NCBI GenBank assembly: GCA_001777015.1
Contig: MFCV01000047.1
Location: forward strand, 1 to 44,510
From: Candidatus Daviesbacteria bacterium RIFCSPHIGHO2_02_FULL_36_13
GTDB taxonomy: Bacteria; Patescibacteriota; Microgenomatia; Daviesbacterales; UBA10151
DNA length: 44,510 bases
Reading direction: 5' to 3'
A program made the position numbers and the translations under genes. How positions within the stretch are numbered: position 1 is the stretch's first letter; every line of letters starts with the position of its first letter. Below are positions 8,231-16,640 of the stretch, one piece after another. Below the pieces are notes generated by a model. It was not told where the DNA came from. It worked only from the letters and a program-made list of their open reading frames with translations, and made no database searches.

Positions 8231-9156
8231 TATTTAAATTGTTTTCTGTATATTTTATAAAAGTTTTTTGTATTTTCAGGCAGGAATGATTCAAAATCAT
8301 CCAGGTTGTTAATAAATTTCATTGTGTTTCTGTAACCTAAAACCTCTTTTTCTAAATTAGTAATTAAATCCTGTTTATTTCTATCCTGATATACGCTTGC
8401 CTTATTGTACGCAACGGATCCCGGGAAATAATGCTGTAGTATATATCCTCCCCAAATATCATCCATTCTGCCGATATGGGGCAAAACCGCGTAGTAAGGT
8501 ATCACTTTTCTTGACAAAAAAGTATTCTGTGAATTAAACGGAGAAATTCTATTGGATCCGTATACAGATTTAATTTCCGGAAACTTAACAAGCGGCATAA
8601 ATGTTAATCTGGCTAAAGCATCAATATCCGGATCACCGTCCCAAAGATCGGCCTGAACCAAAATTTTTCTTTTAACTTTTCCTTTGTACCTAACCTTTAA
8701 CCTTTTTTGCAAAAGATCGATAGGAAAACCTCTGTGCCATACAAAATTACTCATGGTAATAGAGAGCGGGTCAAACACTCCGCATTGAGGCTCATATAAA
8801 TCTATTAACACCTCCTTATTAACCTTTAAATCTTTGCCCCAAAAATCATAAGGAATATTGTCATCATCAACCGTTGCAATAATATCCGCCCCCAAATTAT
8901 ACGCCTCGACAAACCCGATATTTCTTCTTTGAATACTTTTCCATCCGATAGCATCACTCAACTGCCGGTATTTTTTTTCCTGTTCTTCCGGGTGTAAATA
9001 TTTAACATTTTTATTTTTTTTCTCAAGCACTCTGTATAATTGGTGGGGGGTGATTAAGTCTCCTGCTATGATAAGCTCCCAATCTTTCCTCTTACAAAAA
9101 TCTAATATTGCTTTTTGGGGAGGATTGATCGTAGTTGTAACAATTATTTTTTTCAT
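8230..9156 (-). CDS. STELLO/DUF288-like glycosyltransferase
   Basis: 308 residues. The N-terminus 'IIVTTTINPP' followed by 'WELIIAGDLITP' and then 'LSDAIGWKSIQRRNIGF' with 'ADIIATVDDDNIP' form the layout of STELLO-type (DUF288) proteins; 'VDDDN' is a DxD-type metal/nucleotide-sugar site near residue 97. 'QADLWDGDPDIDALARL' and 'PFNSQNTFLSRK' are also typical. Eukaryotic STELLOs act in the Golgi; bacterial homologues sit in glycan loci and are presumed GT-A transferases. It overlaps the epimerase gene upstream (ATGA) and the DUF268 gene downstream, and the set is probably one operon beginning at wzx. Confidence 0.8.
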   Translation of the reverse strand: MKKIIVTTTINPPQKAILDFCKRKDWELIIAGDLITPHQLYRVLEKKNKNVKYLHPEEQEKKYRQLSDAIGWKSIQRRNIGFVEAYNLGADIIATVDDDNIPYDFWGKDLKVNKEVLIDLYEPQCGVFDPLSITMSNFVWHRGFPIDLLQKRLKVRYKGKVKRKILVQADLWDGDPDIDALARLTFMPLVKFPEIKSVYGSNRISPFNSQNTFLSRKVIPYYAVLPHIGRMDDIWGGYILQHYFPGSVAYNKASVYQDRNKQDLITNLEKEVLGYRNTMKFINNLDDFESFLPENTKNFYKIYRKQFK

Positions 9157-10154
9157 CTGCTTGATTTTGTTTTTAAAACCTGTTTTTCAATCCAAAGATA
9201 CGTTTTTTCCAAGCCATTCTTTAATTCCAGAGTGGGCTCCCAATTAATTTTTTGTCTTATTAAAGTATTGTCCGAATTTCTCCCCCTAACACCGAGGGGC
9301 CCTTTTATATGCTTTATCTTTAAGTTCTTTTTAGCAATTTTCATAACCATTTTTGCCAACTGGTTTATTGTCACCATCTCCTCTGAACCAATATTGACAG
9401 GGCCTGTAAAATTCGGGGTATTCATTAATCTCCTTACACCATCTAAGCATTCATCTATAAAAAGAAATGATCTGGTTTGCTTACCATCTCCCCACATTTC
9501 TATCTCTCCTCCATCTTTTGCCTCGGCTACCTTACGACATATTGCAGCAGGCGACTTTTCTTTTCCCCCTCGCCATGTACCCTCCGGACCAAAAATATTG
9601 TGAAACCGGGCAATTTTTACATCAAATCCATAGTTTCGATGGTATGCTAAATAAAGCCTTTCGCTAAATAATTTTTCCCATCCGTATTCGCTGTCGGGAG
9701 CTGCAGGATAAGCAGAATCTTCACTACATTTTGGATTATTTGGATCTTCTTGGTTATAGGCCGGATAGATACAGGCCGATGAAGGGTAAAATATTTTTTT
9801 AAATCCTATTTTTCTGCCTAAATTAAGCATATTTAAATTAATTGTTGCTGAATTATTCATTATATCTGCATCCATTTCTCCTGTGAATATATATCCCGCC
9901 CCTCCCATATCAGCAGCCAGTTGATAAACCTCATCAAACTCTTTGTCTAATACTTTCTTACAAACAGATAAATTTCGTAGATCTCCAATAATAAATTCAT
10001 CAGCCTCACTCTTACTAAATTCAGATCGCTTTAGATCCACACCTCTTATCCAATATTTTTCTTTTTTTAATCTTTTTACCAAATGACCCCCTATAAATCC
10101 TCCTGCTCCACAAACTAAGGCTGTCTTTTTTTTCTTTTCTGCTTGTTTGTTCAT
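9153..10154 (-). CDS. gme: GDP-mannose 3,5-epimerase-like SDR
   Basis: 333-residue extended SDR with N-terminal 'GAGGFIGGHLV' NAD site. Resemblance to plant GDP-mannose 3,5-epimerase is strong: 'ADMGGAGYI', 'SSACIYP' (catalytic Cys), 'YGWEK' (Tyr-Lys pair), 'RFHNIFGPEGTWRGG', 'KEKSPAAICRKV' (second catalytic Lys) and 'MWGDGKQTRSFLFIDEC'. All residues known to matter in the plant enzyme appear kept. The reaction converts GDP-D-mannose to GDP-L-galactose and/or GDP-L-gulose. It follows a glycosyltransferase gene by 10 bases and overlaps the STELLO-like gene by 4. A related GDP-sugar epimerase of different specificity is possible. Confidence 0.85.
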   Translation of the reverse strand: MNKQAEKKKKTALVCGAGGFIGGHLVKRLKKEKYWIRGVDLKRSEFSKSEADEFIIGDLRNLSVCKKVLDKEFDEVYQLAADMGGAGYIFTGEMDADIMNNSATINLNMLNLGRKIGFKKIFYPSSACIYPAYNQEDPNNPKCSEDSAYPAAPDSEYGWEKLFSERLYLAYHRNYGFDVKIARFHNIFGPEGTWRGGKEKSPAAICRKVAEAKDGGEIEMWGDGKQTRSFLFIDECLDGVRRLMNTPNFTGPVNIGSEEMVTINQLAKMVMKIAKKNLKIKHIKGPLGVRGRNSDNTLIRQKINWEPTLELKNGLEKTYLWIEKQVLKTKSSR

Positions 10155-10164
10155 ATAAAATTTT

Positions 10165-11130
10165 CTATACTAAATCCTTTAGATATCTTAAAAAAAATTC
10201 TTTAGTTGTATAGTTTTTGACTGCCTTTTTAAAAGCTTGGTCTATTATTTTCTCATAAATTCTAAAATTTTCCAAAATATTTTTAATTTTTTCCTCTAAT
10301 TTTCCTTCCTCAAAGTATACAAATTCTTGATTCTCTTTAAAATACCTTTCAACAAGGTTAAAAGGATCCCTTTTGCATAAAATGAGAGATTTTGAGAATG
10401 CAGCTTCAAATAATCTAGATTTTAATTGTGGAGCAATAACATAATCTGTTAACCTCCAGGACCGATACCATTTGGGGATAAATCTAAAAGCCTTATTTTC
10501 CTGCCAATCTGGAAATTTCCAGACATTATAGATATGCCTCGGGTTCAGATATAATAAATTGTGCACCAAGGTTATCCGGGATTGAGAAATCAGTAACAAC
10601 TTTTCTTGATAAGAGGTACTTTTGTTGGTAACTAAGGGATGGTCGGAATTTGAAACTACCCTATGGTTAAATTTACTAATCGTTTTTATATCTTTAAGAA
10701 TTGGTTTTGATAATATGTGTCCTGTATAAATAATGTCGTATTTTTTGGGTGTTTCTTTCGGAATGTATTGTTCATTAAACGGAAAATAGATTGGTATATG
10801 CTTTTTGTTTCCCTGCCTTTTATTTAACCAATCCGCAGTATAGGGGCAAATAGTAAATATTTTATAAAAATCTCCATCGTATTCATCAGGATTATCCCCA
10901 ACAAAAAATTTATTCGGCTCTTCAAAATCCAGTCTGATAATTTTTTTACTAAGTATGTTATTTAATTGCTTCCTGCTAAAACCGTACTGTCCCCATCTCA
11001 TCTTCTTTGAAAACCCAAAGCCTGCCTCGAGTAATACAAAATTTCCCGCCTGCTTATTAAATCTTCTGAAATTTAAATAATGAGTAGGATCTTGTGTATA
11101 ACCTTTATCTGTTCTTGGTATAACTTTCAT
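10165..11130 (-). CDS. CgeB/GT1-like glycosyltransferase
   Basis: 321 residues, soluble. The C-terminal part has the pattern of glycosyltransferases of the CgeB/YkvP group: 'KSRLFEAAFSKSLILCKRD' followed by 'EFVYFEEGKLEEKIKNIL', where the Glu of 'LFEAA' normally contacts the nucleotide-sugar ribose in GT-B enzymes. 'YDIIYTGHIL' marks the start of the second Rossmann domain. The N-terminal half is not recognisable. It sits one base after the wzx stop and 10 bases before the GME gene, consistent with an operon role in repeat-unit assembly. Donor and acceptor are unknown. Confidence 0.65.
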   Translation of the reverse strand: MKVIPRTDKGYTQDPTHYLNFRRFNKQAGNFVLLEAGFGFSKKMRWGQYGFSRKQLNNILSKKIIRLDFEEPNKFFVGDNPDEYDGDFYKIFTICPYTADWLNKRQGNKKHIPIYFPFNEQYIPKETPKKYDIIYTGHILSKPILKDIKTISKFNHRVVSNSDHPLVTNKSTSYQEKLLLISQSRITLVHNLLYLNPRHIYNVWKFPDWQENKAFRFIPKWYRSWRLTDYVIAPQLKSRLFEAAFSKSLILCKRDPFNLVERYFKENQEFVYFEEGKLEEKIKNILENFRIYEKIIDQAFKKAVKNYTTKEFFLRYLKDLV

Positions 11131-11131
11131 A

Positions 11132-12625
11132 TTATTCGTTTTTTTTGGGTAAAATCATAAATAAAATTCTTTTATCATAAACCTTAAGTATAAATCCAAA
11201 GATTGCAAAAATCATCGTGTAAATCATTCCTGCAGCGACAAATTCAAACCAGTTTTGTGGATTTATTGCTGTAATTTTTACAATTAAATATGCCAATGAG
11301 GCAAAAATAAGTAACTTTATATAAAACATATAAGGGGCCTCAAAAGGTATTATCCCTCTGATTATCCTTGCAAAAAGAATACTTAAAGATAAACCAACCA
11401 AACTATTTGTTATTGCTACTCCTAAAACACCCATTTTCCAGATAAAAATTGCATTAAAAATTACATGAAATATCCCCACAAATGCAAAAATTTTTAATCT
11501 TTCCCTTATTCTGCCTGTGCCAATAAGAATAGTTCCTAAAATTATAGACATTAAAAGTCCTATTACTCCCAAGGCAATAATAGTAAGGGGGAATTCTACC
11601 AACCCTAACCATTTACTACCAAAGATCAAGCCTACTACTGATGACGGAAACATGACTATAAATAGGGCAAAATATACCCCTATGAATGGGGTGATTTCAA
11701 GAACTTTCTCTACCAAATATGTCAACTTATCTTTTTCACCTTCCATAAGGTGCGAAACTAAAGGCAGAATCAAACCATTAAGGGGATTTAAAAGCATCAT
11801 GGAAATTGAGGCAATCGGATAAATGATATTATAGATGCCCACTTCCCTGACTCCTCTAAATAGAGTCAAGAAAAAAGTATCAGTTAAAATCACAAAAGAA
11901 TACATTACCGATTCTATAAGAGCCGGAAAAGCAAATACCCAAATAAGTTTTAAGGTTTTACCTTCCAGTATAATTTTGTTGCCTGTTAAGAATGGATGGT
12001 GTAAATAAAGCAAATACAGAAAGATTATGGTGGTTGCTATATGCGCCAGGGCCCATGCTATAGCGTAATAGATAACATTGGAAAATTTAAACAGGAAGAA
12101 AAGTTGGGAGAAAACGAAAATTAACAGCCATTTAGAAACCGTAATCGATGAGTAATATTTTGGTTTTTGCAAACCTGTATAGATTTGGCTTAGGGTGTTT
12201 AGGACGGTTGAAGTAACTATGTAAATACAAAAAATATATATCAGATTTTCTGAACCGGCTATTTTAAAATAATTCTTAGCCAAAAAGGGTGCCGATATTG
12301 CCAGTATAGTCGCAACAACAACTGACATGATTGCCGGAATTACCAAACCGTGTATAAAAATATTCCAGGCTTTGGCATAATCTTTAACTTTTAAGTATTT
12401 TGGTAAAAGATAGACCATTGAATATCCAAAGCCTAAATCTATATAGGCCGTGGCTATCCCGAACATGGCTAACACCGCGTAAAATAAACCGTAATCTTCA
12501 ATTGTTAAAGTACGGGAATATAGTATTCTTATTAAATAAGCAAAAAATGACCCTAGAAGAGTCATCACCAGTACGATTACACTGCCCTTAACAACTTTTT
12601 CTTTTAAAGATTGTGCATTATTCAT
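11132..12625 (-). CDS. wzx: Polysaccharide flippase (Wzx/MOP superfamily)
   Basis: 497 residues with about 12-14 hydrophobic segments. The N-terminal 'VLVMTLLGSFFAYLIRILYSR' plus 'YGLFYAVLAMFG' is the usual opening of polysaccharide_synt family flippases, which move undecaprenyl-linked repeat units across the membrane. The track starts at TTG 12652; I use the internal ATG at 12625 because a -10-like TATACT (12647-12642) overlaps the segment just after the TTG and because flippases usually start shortly before the first helix. First gene of the minus-strand unit wzx-GT-gme-STELLO-DUF268. Its presence beside Wzm/Wzt means two export routes are encoded. Confidence 0.9.
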   Translation of the reverse strand: MNNAQSLKEKVVKGSVIVLVMTLLGSFFAYLIRILYSRTLTIEDYGLFYAVLAMFGIATAYIDLGFGYSMVYLLPKYLKVKDYAKAWNIFIHGLVIPAIMSVVVATILAISAPFLAKNYFKIAGSENLIYIFCIYIVTSTVLNTLSQIYTGLQKPKYYSSITVSKWLLIFVFSQLFFLFKFSNVIYYAIAWALAHIATTIIFLYLLYLHHPFLTGNKIILEGKTLKLIWVFAFPALIESVMYSFVILTDTFFLTLFRGVREVGIYNIIYPIASISMMLLNPLNGLILPLVSHLMEGEKDKLTYLVEKVLEITPFIGVYFALFIVMFPSSVVGLIFGSKWLGLVEFPLTIIALGVIGLLMSIILGTILIGTGRIRERLKIFAFVGIFHVIFNAIFIWKMGVLGVAITNSLVGLSLSILFARIIRGIIPFEAPYMFYIKLLIFASLAYLIVKITAINPQNWFEFVAAGMIYTMIFAIFGFILKVYDKRILFMILPKKNE

Positions 12626-12681
12626 TTTTGGAATAGTATCTAGTATAACCAACGCATCACTGATTATCTACACTTAGAATA

Positions 12682-12690
12682 TGGTATATT
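12682..12690 (+). promoter_or_regulatory. Putative extended -10 box for Gfo/Idh/MocA gene pair
   Basis: TGGTATATT (TGn plus TATATT) ends 7 bases before ATG 12698, so transcription should begin at or almost at the start codon. No Shine-Dalgarno precedes the ATG. The -35 region is weak. Confidence 0.5.
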
Positions 12691-12697
12691 ATCTTCC

Positions 12698-13675
12698 ATG
12701 TTAAAAAATATCTGTTTAATTGGGGCAGGTAATATTGGCAGCAGACATTTACAGGCTTTGGCTAAAATCACTCAACCACTCTTAATACAAGTTATTGATC
12801 CATCTTCTGATTCTATTGAACAAGCTAAAAAAAGATATGAGGAAGTAATCAAATCGGATTCTCCACACAAGATAGAATATTTCCAAACTATGGATAAGGT
12901 AAATAAACTAATTGATATTGCAATTATTGCTACAAGTTCTAATGTAAGGTATCAGGTTACAAAACAATTATTAGAAAAATCGAAAGTTAAATATATAATT
13001 TTTGAAAAAATACTTTTTGATAAAAAATTACAATACGATGAGATGAAGAGTATTTTAACTAAAAAAAATATTAAGGCCTGGGTAAATTGCAGCATGAGGA
13101 CTGATCCTTTTTATTCTAATCTAAAAAAATCTTTTCAAAACCAGAAAATTACATATATTGTCTACGGCAGCCAGCATGGATTAATTTCTAATGCTATTAA
13201 TTATATTGATCATATCTCTTACCTTACTAATTGCTATGATTTTAAAGTTGATACTAACTTTCTCGATAAAACTCCTATTAAAAGCAAAAGAAAGGGATTT
13301 TTGGAACTAAATGGAACTTTAAACATTCATTTTAAAGACGGCGGTGAAGGCAGCTTTATTTGTTATCCATCTGGCAATGCACCTTTTTTCATAGAAATTT
13401 TATCTGAAAAATATCATTGTATTGTTAGAGCTTTGGATAGTAAATCACTTATCTCAAGCGCTGGTTCAGATTGGAAGTGGCAAATTAAAACAACCCCACT
13501 CTTGTTTCAGAGTCAAATGACAAATTTAGTTGTATCTTCTATCCTTAAATCCGGACTATGTGATCTTCCCCCTTTTGATCTATCTTCGAAGATGCACCTT
13601 AATTTTCTTGAGCCTGTTTTAAAATTCTTAAATCATAACTCCCGGAAAAAATTTGATTACTATCCTTTTACTTAA
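12698..13675 (+). CDS. Gfo/Idh/MocA-family oxidoreductase
   Basis: 325 residues. N-terminal dinucleotide site 'LIGAGNIGSRHLQAL' and an 'IIATSSNVRYQVTKQLL' segment match the NAD(P)-binding half of Gfo/Idh/MocA enzymes; 'IIFEKIL' sits where members have the EKP motif, so the usual Pro is missing. The C-terminal half is divergent. These enzymes oxidise or reduce nucleotide sugars at C2, C3 or C4. It is the first of three tightly spaced plus-strand genes; the next one is from the same superfamily and starts three bases after its stop, so the two may act in one pathway or as a heteromer. Altered EKP makes catalytic activity less certain. Confidence 0.75.
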   Translation: MLKNICLIGAGNIGSRHLQALAKITQPLLIQVIDPSSDSIEQAKKRYEEVIKSDSPHKIEYFQTMDKVNKLIDIAIIATSSNVRYQVTKQLLEKSKVKYIIFEKILFDKKLQYDEMKSILTKKNIKAWVNCSMRTDPFYSNLKKSFQNQKITYIVYGSQHGLISNAINYIDHISYLTNCYDFKVDTNFLDKTPIKSKRKGFLELNGTLNIHFKDGGEGSFICYPSGNAPFFIEILSEKYHCIVRALDSKSLISSAGSDWKWQIKTTPLLFQSQMTNLVVSSILKSGLCDLPPFDLSSKMHLNFLEPVLKFLNHNSRKKFDYYPFT

Positions 13676-13678
13676 ATT

Positions 13679-14626
13679 ATGGATAAAACAAAAGTGCTTT
13701 TATTTGGAACAGGACCTATGGCGTATGAGTATGCCAAAGTTTTAAAGGCTCAAGGTTATAAATTTATAGTAGTAGGTAGGGGTCAGGATTCTGCAACGAA
13801 TTTTAGGAAAAAAACCGGCATTACACCTTTCATTGGGGGAGCTGTTAAATTTTTATCTACAGATAGCTTTAGCTCTTATAAAGCAATTGTTGCAGTAACA
13901 GGAGATCAGCTTGGGAGTGTTACTATCTCATTAATTAAGCATGGGATAAAATCCATCCTGGTTGAGAAACCGGGGGGATTAGATCAAGAAGAAATCCAAC
14001 ATGTTAGAAATGAAGCCAAGAGACATGCTGTAGAAATTTTTATTGCTTATAATAGAAGATTTTATTCATCTGTAATAACAGCAAGGGGAATTATCAAAGA
14101 AGATGGGGGAATATTATCCTACCATTTTGAGTTTAATGAACCTGGTTATAAAATTGCTCAACTTGAAGACTCCATAGAAATTAAAAACAACTGGCTTTTA
14201 CATAATTCTAGTCATGTGATTGATTTAGCTTTTTTTATAGAAAATCAGCCAAAATTAATGAACTCTCAAATATCAGGTTCCTTAAGTTGGCATCCTGCAG
14301 GTGCAATTTTTACAGGAAGTGGAATTAGTAAAACCAATACTCCATTTACATATCATGCCAATTGGCTGACCCCTGGAAGATGGGGGCTAGAATTCATGAC
14401 TAAAAATTACCGTCTTATTTTTAGACCTATGGAAAAGCTGCATGTTCAAAAAAATGATAGTTTTGAAATAATGGAAGTGAAAATCGATGATAAGTTAGAT
14501 AGAGATTTTAAACCCGGTTTATATAAGGAAGTTGAATCATTTATTAACGGTCAAAGAGACCTTTGTACAATTGATGAGCAGTTTGAACATCTTAAATGGT
14601 ACACTAAAATATTAAAAGGCAGTTAG
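13679..14626 (+). CDS. Gfo/Idh/MocA-family oxidoreductase, second copy
   Basis: 315 residues. 'LLFGTGPMAYEYAKVLKAQG' is the dinucleotide site and 'SILVEKPGGL' keeps the EKP motif containing the catalytic-site Lys. 'IFIAYNRRFY' then follows, as in sugar dehydrogenases/oxidoreductases of this family. 'NNWLLHNSSHVIDLAFF' contains the H-x-x-D pattern with a His expected in the active site. Unlike its upstream neighbour it looks catalytically complete. Sequence similarity between the two is low by eye, so this is not a recent duplication. Function is probably keto-group formation or reduction on a nucleotide sugar; the substrate is unknown. Confidence 0.8.
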   Translation: MDKTKVLLFGTGPMAYEYAKVLKAQGYKFIVVGRGQDSATNFRKKTGITPFIGGAVKFLSTDSFSSYKAIVAVTGDQLGSVTISLIKHGIKSILVEKPGGLDQEEIQHVRNEAKRHAVEIFIAYNRRFYSSVITARGIIKEDGGILSYHFEFNEPGYKIAQLEDSIEIKNNWLLHNSSHVIDLAFFIENQPKLMNSQISGSLSWHPAGAIFTGSGISKTNTPFTYHANWLTPGRWGLEFMTKNYRLIFRPMEKLHVQKNDSFEIMEVKIDDKLDRDFKPGLYKEVESFINGQRDLCTIDEQFEHLKWYTKILKGS

Positions 14627-14635
14627 AATATTCCA

Positions 14636-15652
14636 ATGTTAAAAAAAATTATTAAAGATTTAGTTTTCACTGTTAATAGAAATCCGGTTAGTAGCTTTAT
14701 ATATGAAAGAGAGATTTCCAAACGATCAAAATTACCAATTACTGATATTTATTCTTTATCAAAACATATACAAGTATTTTCTCCCTTCACCAAAGAAATA
14801 AACCCCGCTAATGATTGGTACGGCCATGCTAAGAATTTTAAAAAATATTTAAATCTGTCTCAGAATTATCAATTTAAATTTATAATTGAACATGGTACAT
14901 ATCTTAATGATAAAGTAGCAGAAGTAGAATTGGAACCCAATCTTCCGACATTTTTAACATATAGCAACTTTAGGGTAAATGTACTCAAAAAATATAGGGA
15001 TCACGCATTTAGCGTAGGACCATTTATTCATTATGCTTCTACTCTTTATTCAAAAGAAAAAATAAATCAAGAAAAAAAACGTTTGGGAAAAAATATTTTA
15101 GTTTTTCCCGCACATTCCTTTTCATACATAATACACGAGTATGACAAAAGCTGGTTCATAAATAACATAAAAAATCTTACCGGAGACTTTAAAACTGTAA
15201 GAATCTGCTTATTCTGGGCAGATATTCAATTGGGATTACACAAATACTATGAACGATTGGGCTATGAGTGTGTAACGGCAGGCCATATTCTTGATCCTAA
15301 TTTTCTCCCCCGACTCAAAACCCTGATTGAAATTTCAGACTTAACTATTTCTAATGATGCAGGTACTCATGTAAGTTATTGTACTTACCTTAATAAACCA
15401 CATATTATTTTTCATAAAGTTCCTAAAGTTAAAGGAAATAAAAAGTGGACTAAAACTTCATTTGATATTTGGACCGCCGAACCTTATAAAGAAATTCTTA
15501 AAGAATTCAGTAAAATTTCCCATAGAGTTACTTCTATTCAAAGGAGGGTAGTAGATAAATATTATGGGAGTAAAAACAATATAAAAACTCCATCAGAGTT
15601 GAGAAAAATAGTTAGCTTTACAGAAAAAATCTATCAAGAAACTAAACGCTAG
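14636..15652 (+). CDS. Unrecognised protein, possibly GT-B glycosyltransferase-like
   Basis: 338 residues, no signal peptide or membrane segment. I do not recognise the family. The segment 'KNILVFPAHSFSYIIHEYD' near residue 158 resembles the start of a C-terminal Rossmann domain, and 'LIEISDLTISNDAGTHVSYCTYLNKPHIIF' near residue 225 resembles the donor-binding region of GT-B enzymes such as GT9, where an S-N-D-x-G pattern is followed by a hydrophobic strand. Basic isoelectric character is evident. It ends the plus-strand unit with two Gfo/Idh/MocA genes and overlaps the convergent legB end by 11 bases. A transferase role is a structural guess. Confidence 0.4.
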   Translation: MLKKIIKDLVFTVNRNPVSSFIYEREISKRSKLPITDIYSLSKHIQVFSPFTKEINPANDWYGHAKNFKKYLNLSQNYQFKFIIEHGTYLNDKVAEVELEPNLPTFLTYSNFRVNVLKKYRDHAFSVGPFIHYASTLYSKEKINQEKKRLGKNILVFPAHSFSYIIHEYDKSWFINNIKNLTGDFKTVRICLFWADIQLGLHKYYERLGYECVTAGHILDPNFLPRLKTLIEISDLTISNDAGTHVSYCTYLNKPHIIFHKVPKVKGNKKWTKTSFDIWTAEPYKEILKEFSKISHRVTSIQRRVVDKYYGSKNNIKTPSELRKIVSFTEKIYQETKR

Positions 15653-16640
15653 AGAGAGATGCCAGTATATCGTTATTTTCAATTGATTTAAATTTTTTTA
15701 CTTTACTATATTTAGATCGCCTTTTAAGATAATCTTCTCTTGTTGGTTCAATTATATTGAAAGGACCTGAATCAATCATGTATTCTTTTTCCTCATCAGT
15801 AAATAATATTTCATTCATTTTCTCTCTTTCCCTAGCTCCTATAATTTTTATTTTATGTTCGCTTCCATTCCCATATTTTTTAATAACTGCTTTAGCCAGG
15901 GTATGAATGTTATATTTCGGCATTTTCAAAACAAATATTTCACTTCCAAGCATCACTGTGGCTGCTACAAATACCAATCTCACAGCATCATAAATACTCA
16001 TAAAATATCTCTCCATCTTTTCATCAGTCAAAGTTAAAGGTTTCCCTTTTTTTATCTGATCAATCCAAAGAGGAATAACCGAGCCTCTGGAATTAACAAC
16101 ATTCCCAAAACGTACAGCTGCAAACTTAAGATTTGGGGCACCAGAATAATTTGATGCTGAAACTACCATTCTTTCCATCATAAGTTTGGTAATACCCATA
16201 AATGTATTTGGATATACTGCCTTATCAGAAGATATAGCAACGACTTTTTTAACATTATGGTCAATTGCCAAATCTAAAACATTTTGGGTACCATAGACAT
16301 TTGTTTTGGTGGCCTCAAAAGGATTCATCTCACAAAAAGGAACATGCTTTAGTGCTGCAGCATGGAAAACAATATCGATATCTTTAAAGGCTCTATCCAA
16401 TCTATCTTTATCACGAATATCTCCAATTAGAAAACGTAGAATTTTTACATTATCTTTCTGTTCCATAAGTTCTTGATGAAGATAGAATTGTTTAGACTCA
16501 TCCCTTGAATAAATTCTTATCTGTTTAGGTCCGTAGCGCAATAATTGTCTTACAATCTCACTGCCAATAGAACCGGTTCCCCCGGTTACTAATATTCTTT
16601 TTCCCTTAAATGCTTTTTTAAATTCACGAGTCAAGTTCAT
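15642..16640 (-). CDS. legB: NDP-GlcNAc 4,6-dehydratase (LegB-like)
   Basis: 332 residues, single-domain extended SDR of the CapD/FlaA1 group without membrane anchor. NAD site 'GGTGSIGSEIVRQLL' near residue 20, 'FHAAALKHVPFCEMNP' near 90, catalytic Asp-Lys pair in 'SSDKAVYP', and 'MGITKLMMER' where the usual Tyr of YxxxK is Met, as in PglF- and CapE-type enzymes. It should convert UDP- or GDP-GlcNAc to the 4-keto-6-deoxy sugar, the first step toward a diamino sugar. The Tyr-to-Met change does not by itself tell retaining from C5-inverting enzymes; the flanking leg genes argue for LegB. Its start overlaps legC by 17 bases. Confidence 0.85.
   Translation of the reverse strand: MNLTREFKKAFKGKRILVTGGTGSIGSEIVRQLLRYGPKQIRIYSRDESKQFYLHQELMEQKDNVKILRFLIGDIRDKDRLDRAFKDIDIVFHAAALKHVPFCEMNPFEATKTNVYGTQNVLDLAIDHNVKKVVAISSDKAVYPNTFMGITKLMMERMVVSASNYSGAPNLKFAAVRFGNVVNSRGSVIPLWIDQIKKGKPLTLTDEKMERYFMSIYDAVRLVFVAATVMLGSEIFVLKMPKYNIHTLAKAVIKKYGNGSEHKIKIIGAREREKMNEILFTDEEKEYMIDSGPFNIIEPTREDYLKRRSKYSKVKKFKSIENNDILASLSSV

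Noticed and set aside
9115-9603. 162-residue plus-strand ORF
   Set aside because: It is antisense to the strongly supported GME-like and STELLO-like genes, and its composition (Phe/Ser/Pro-rich) is that of a reverse-frame shadow.
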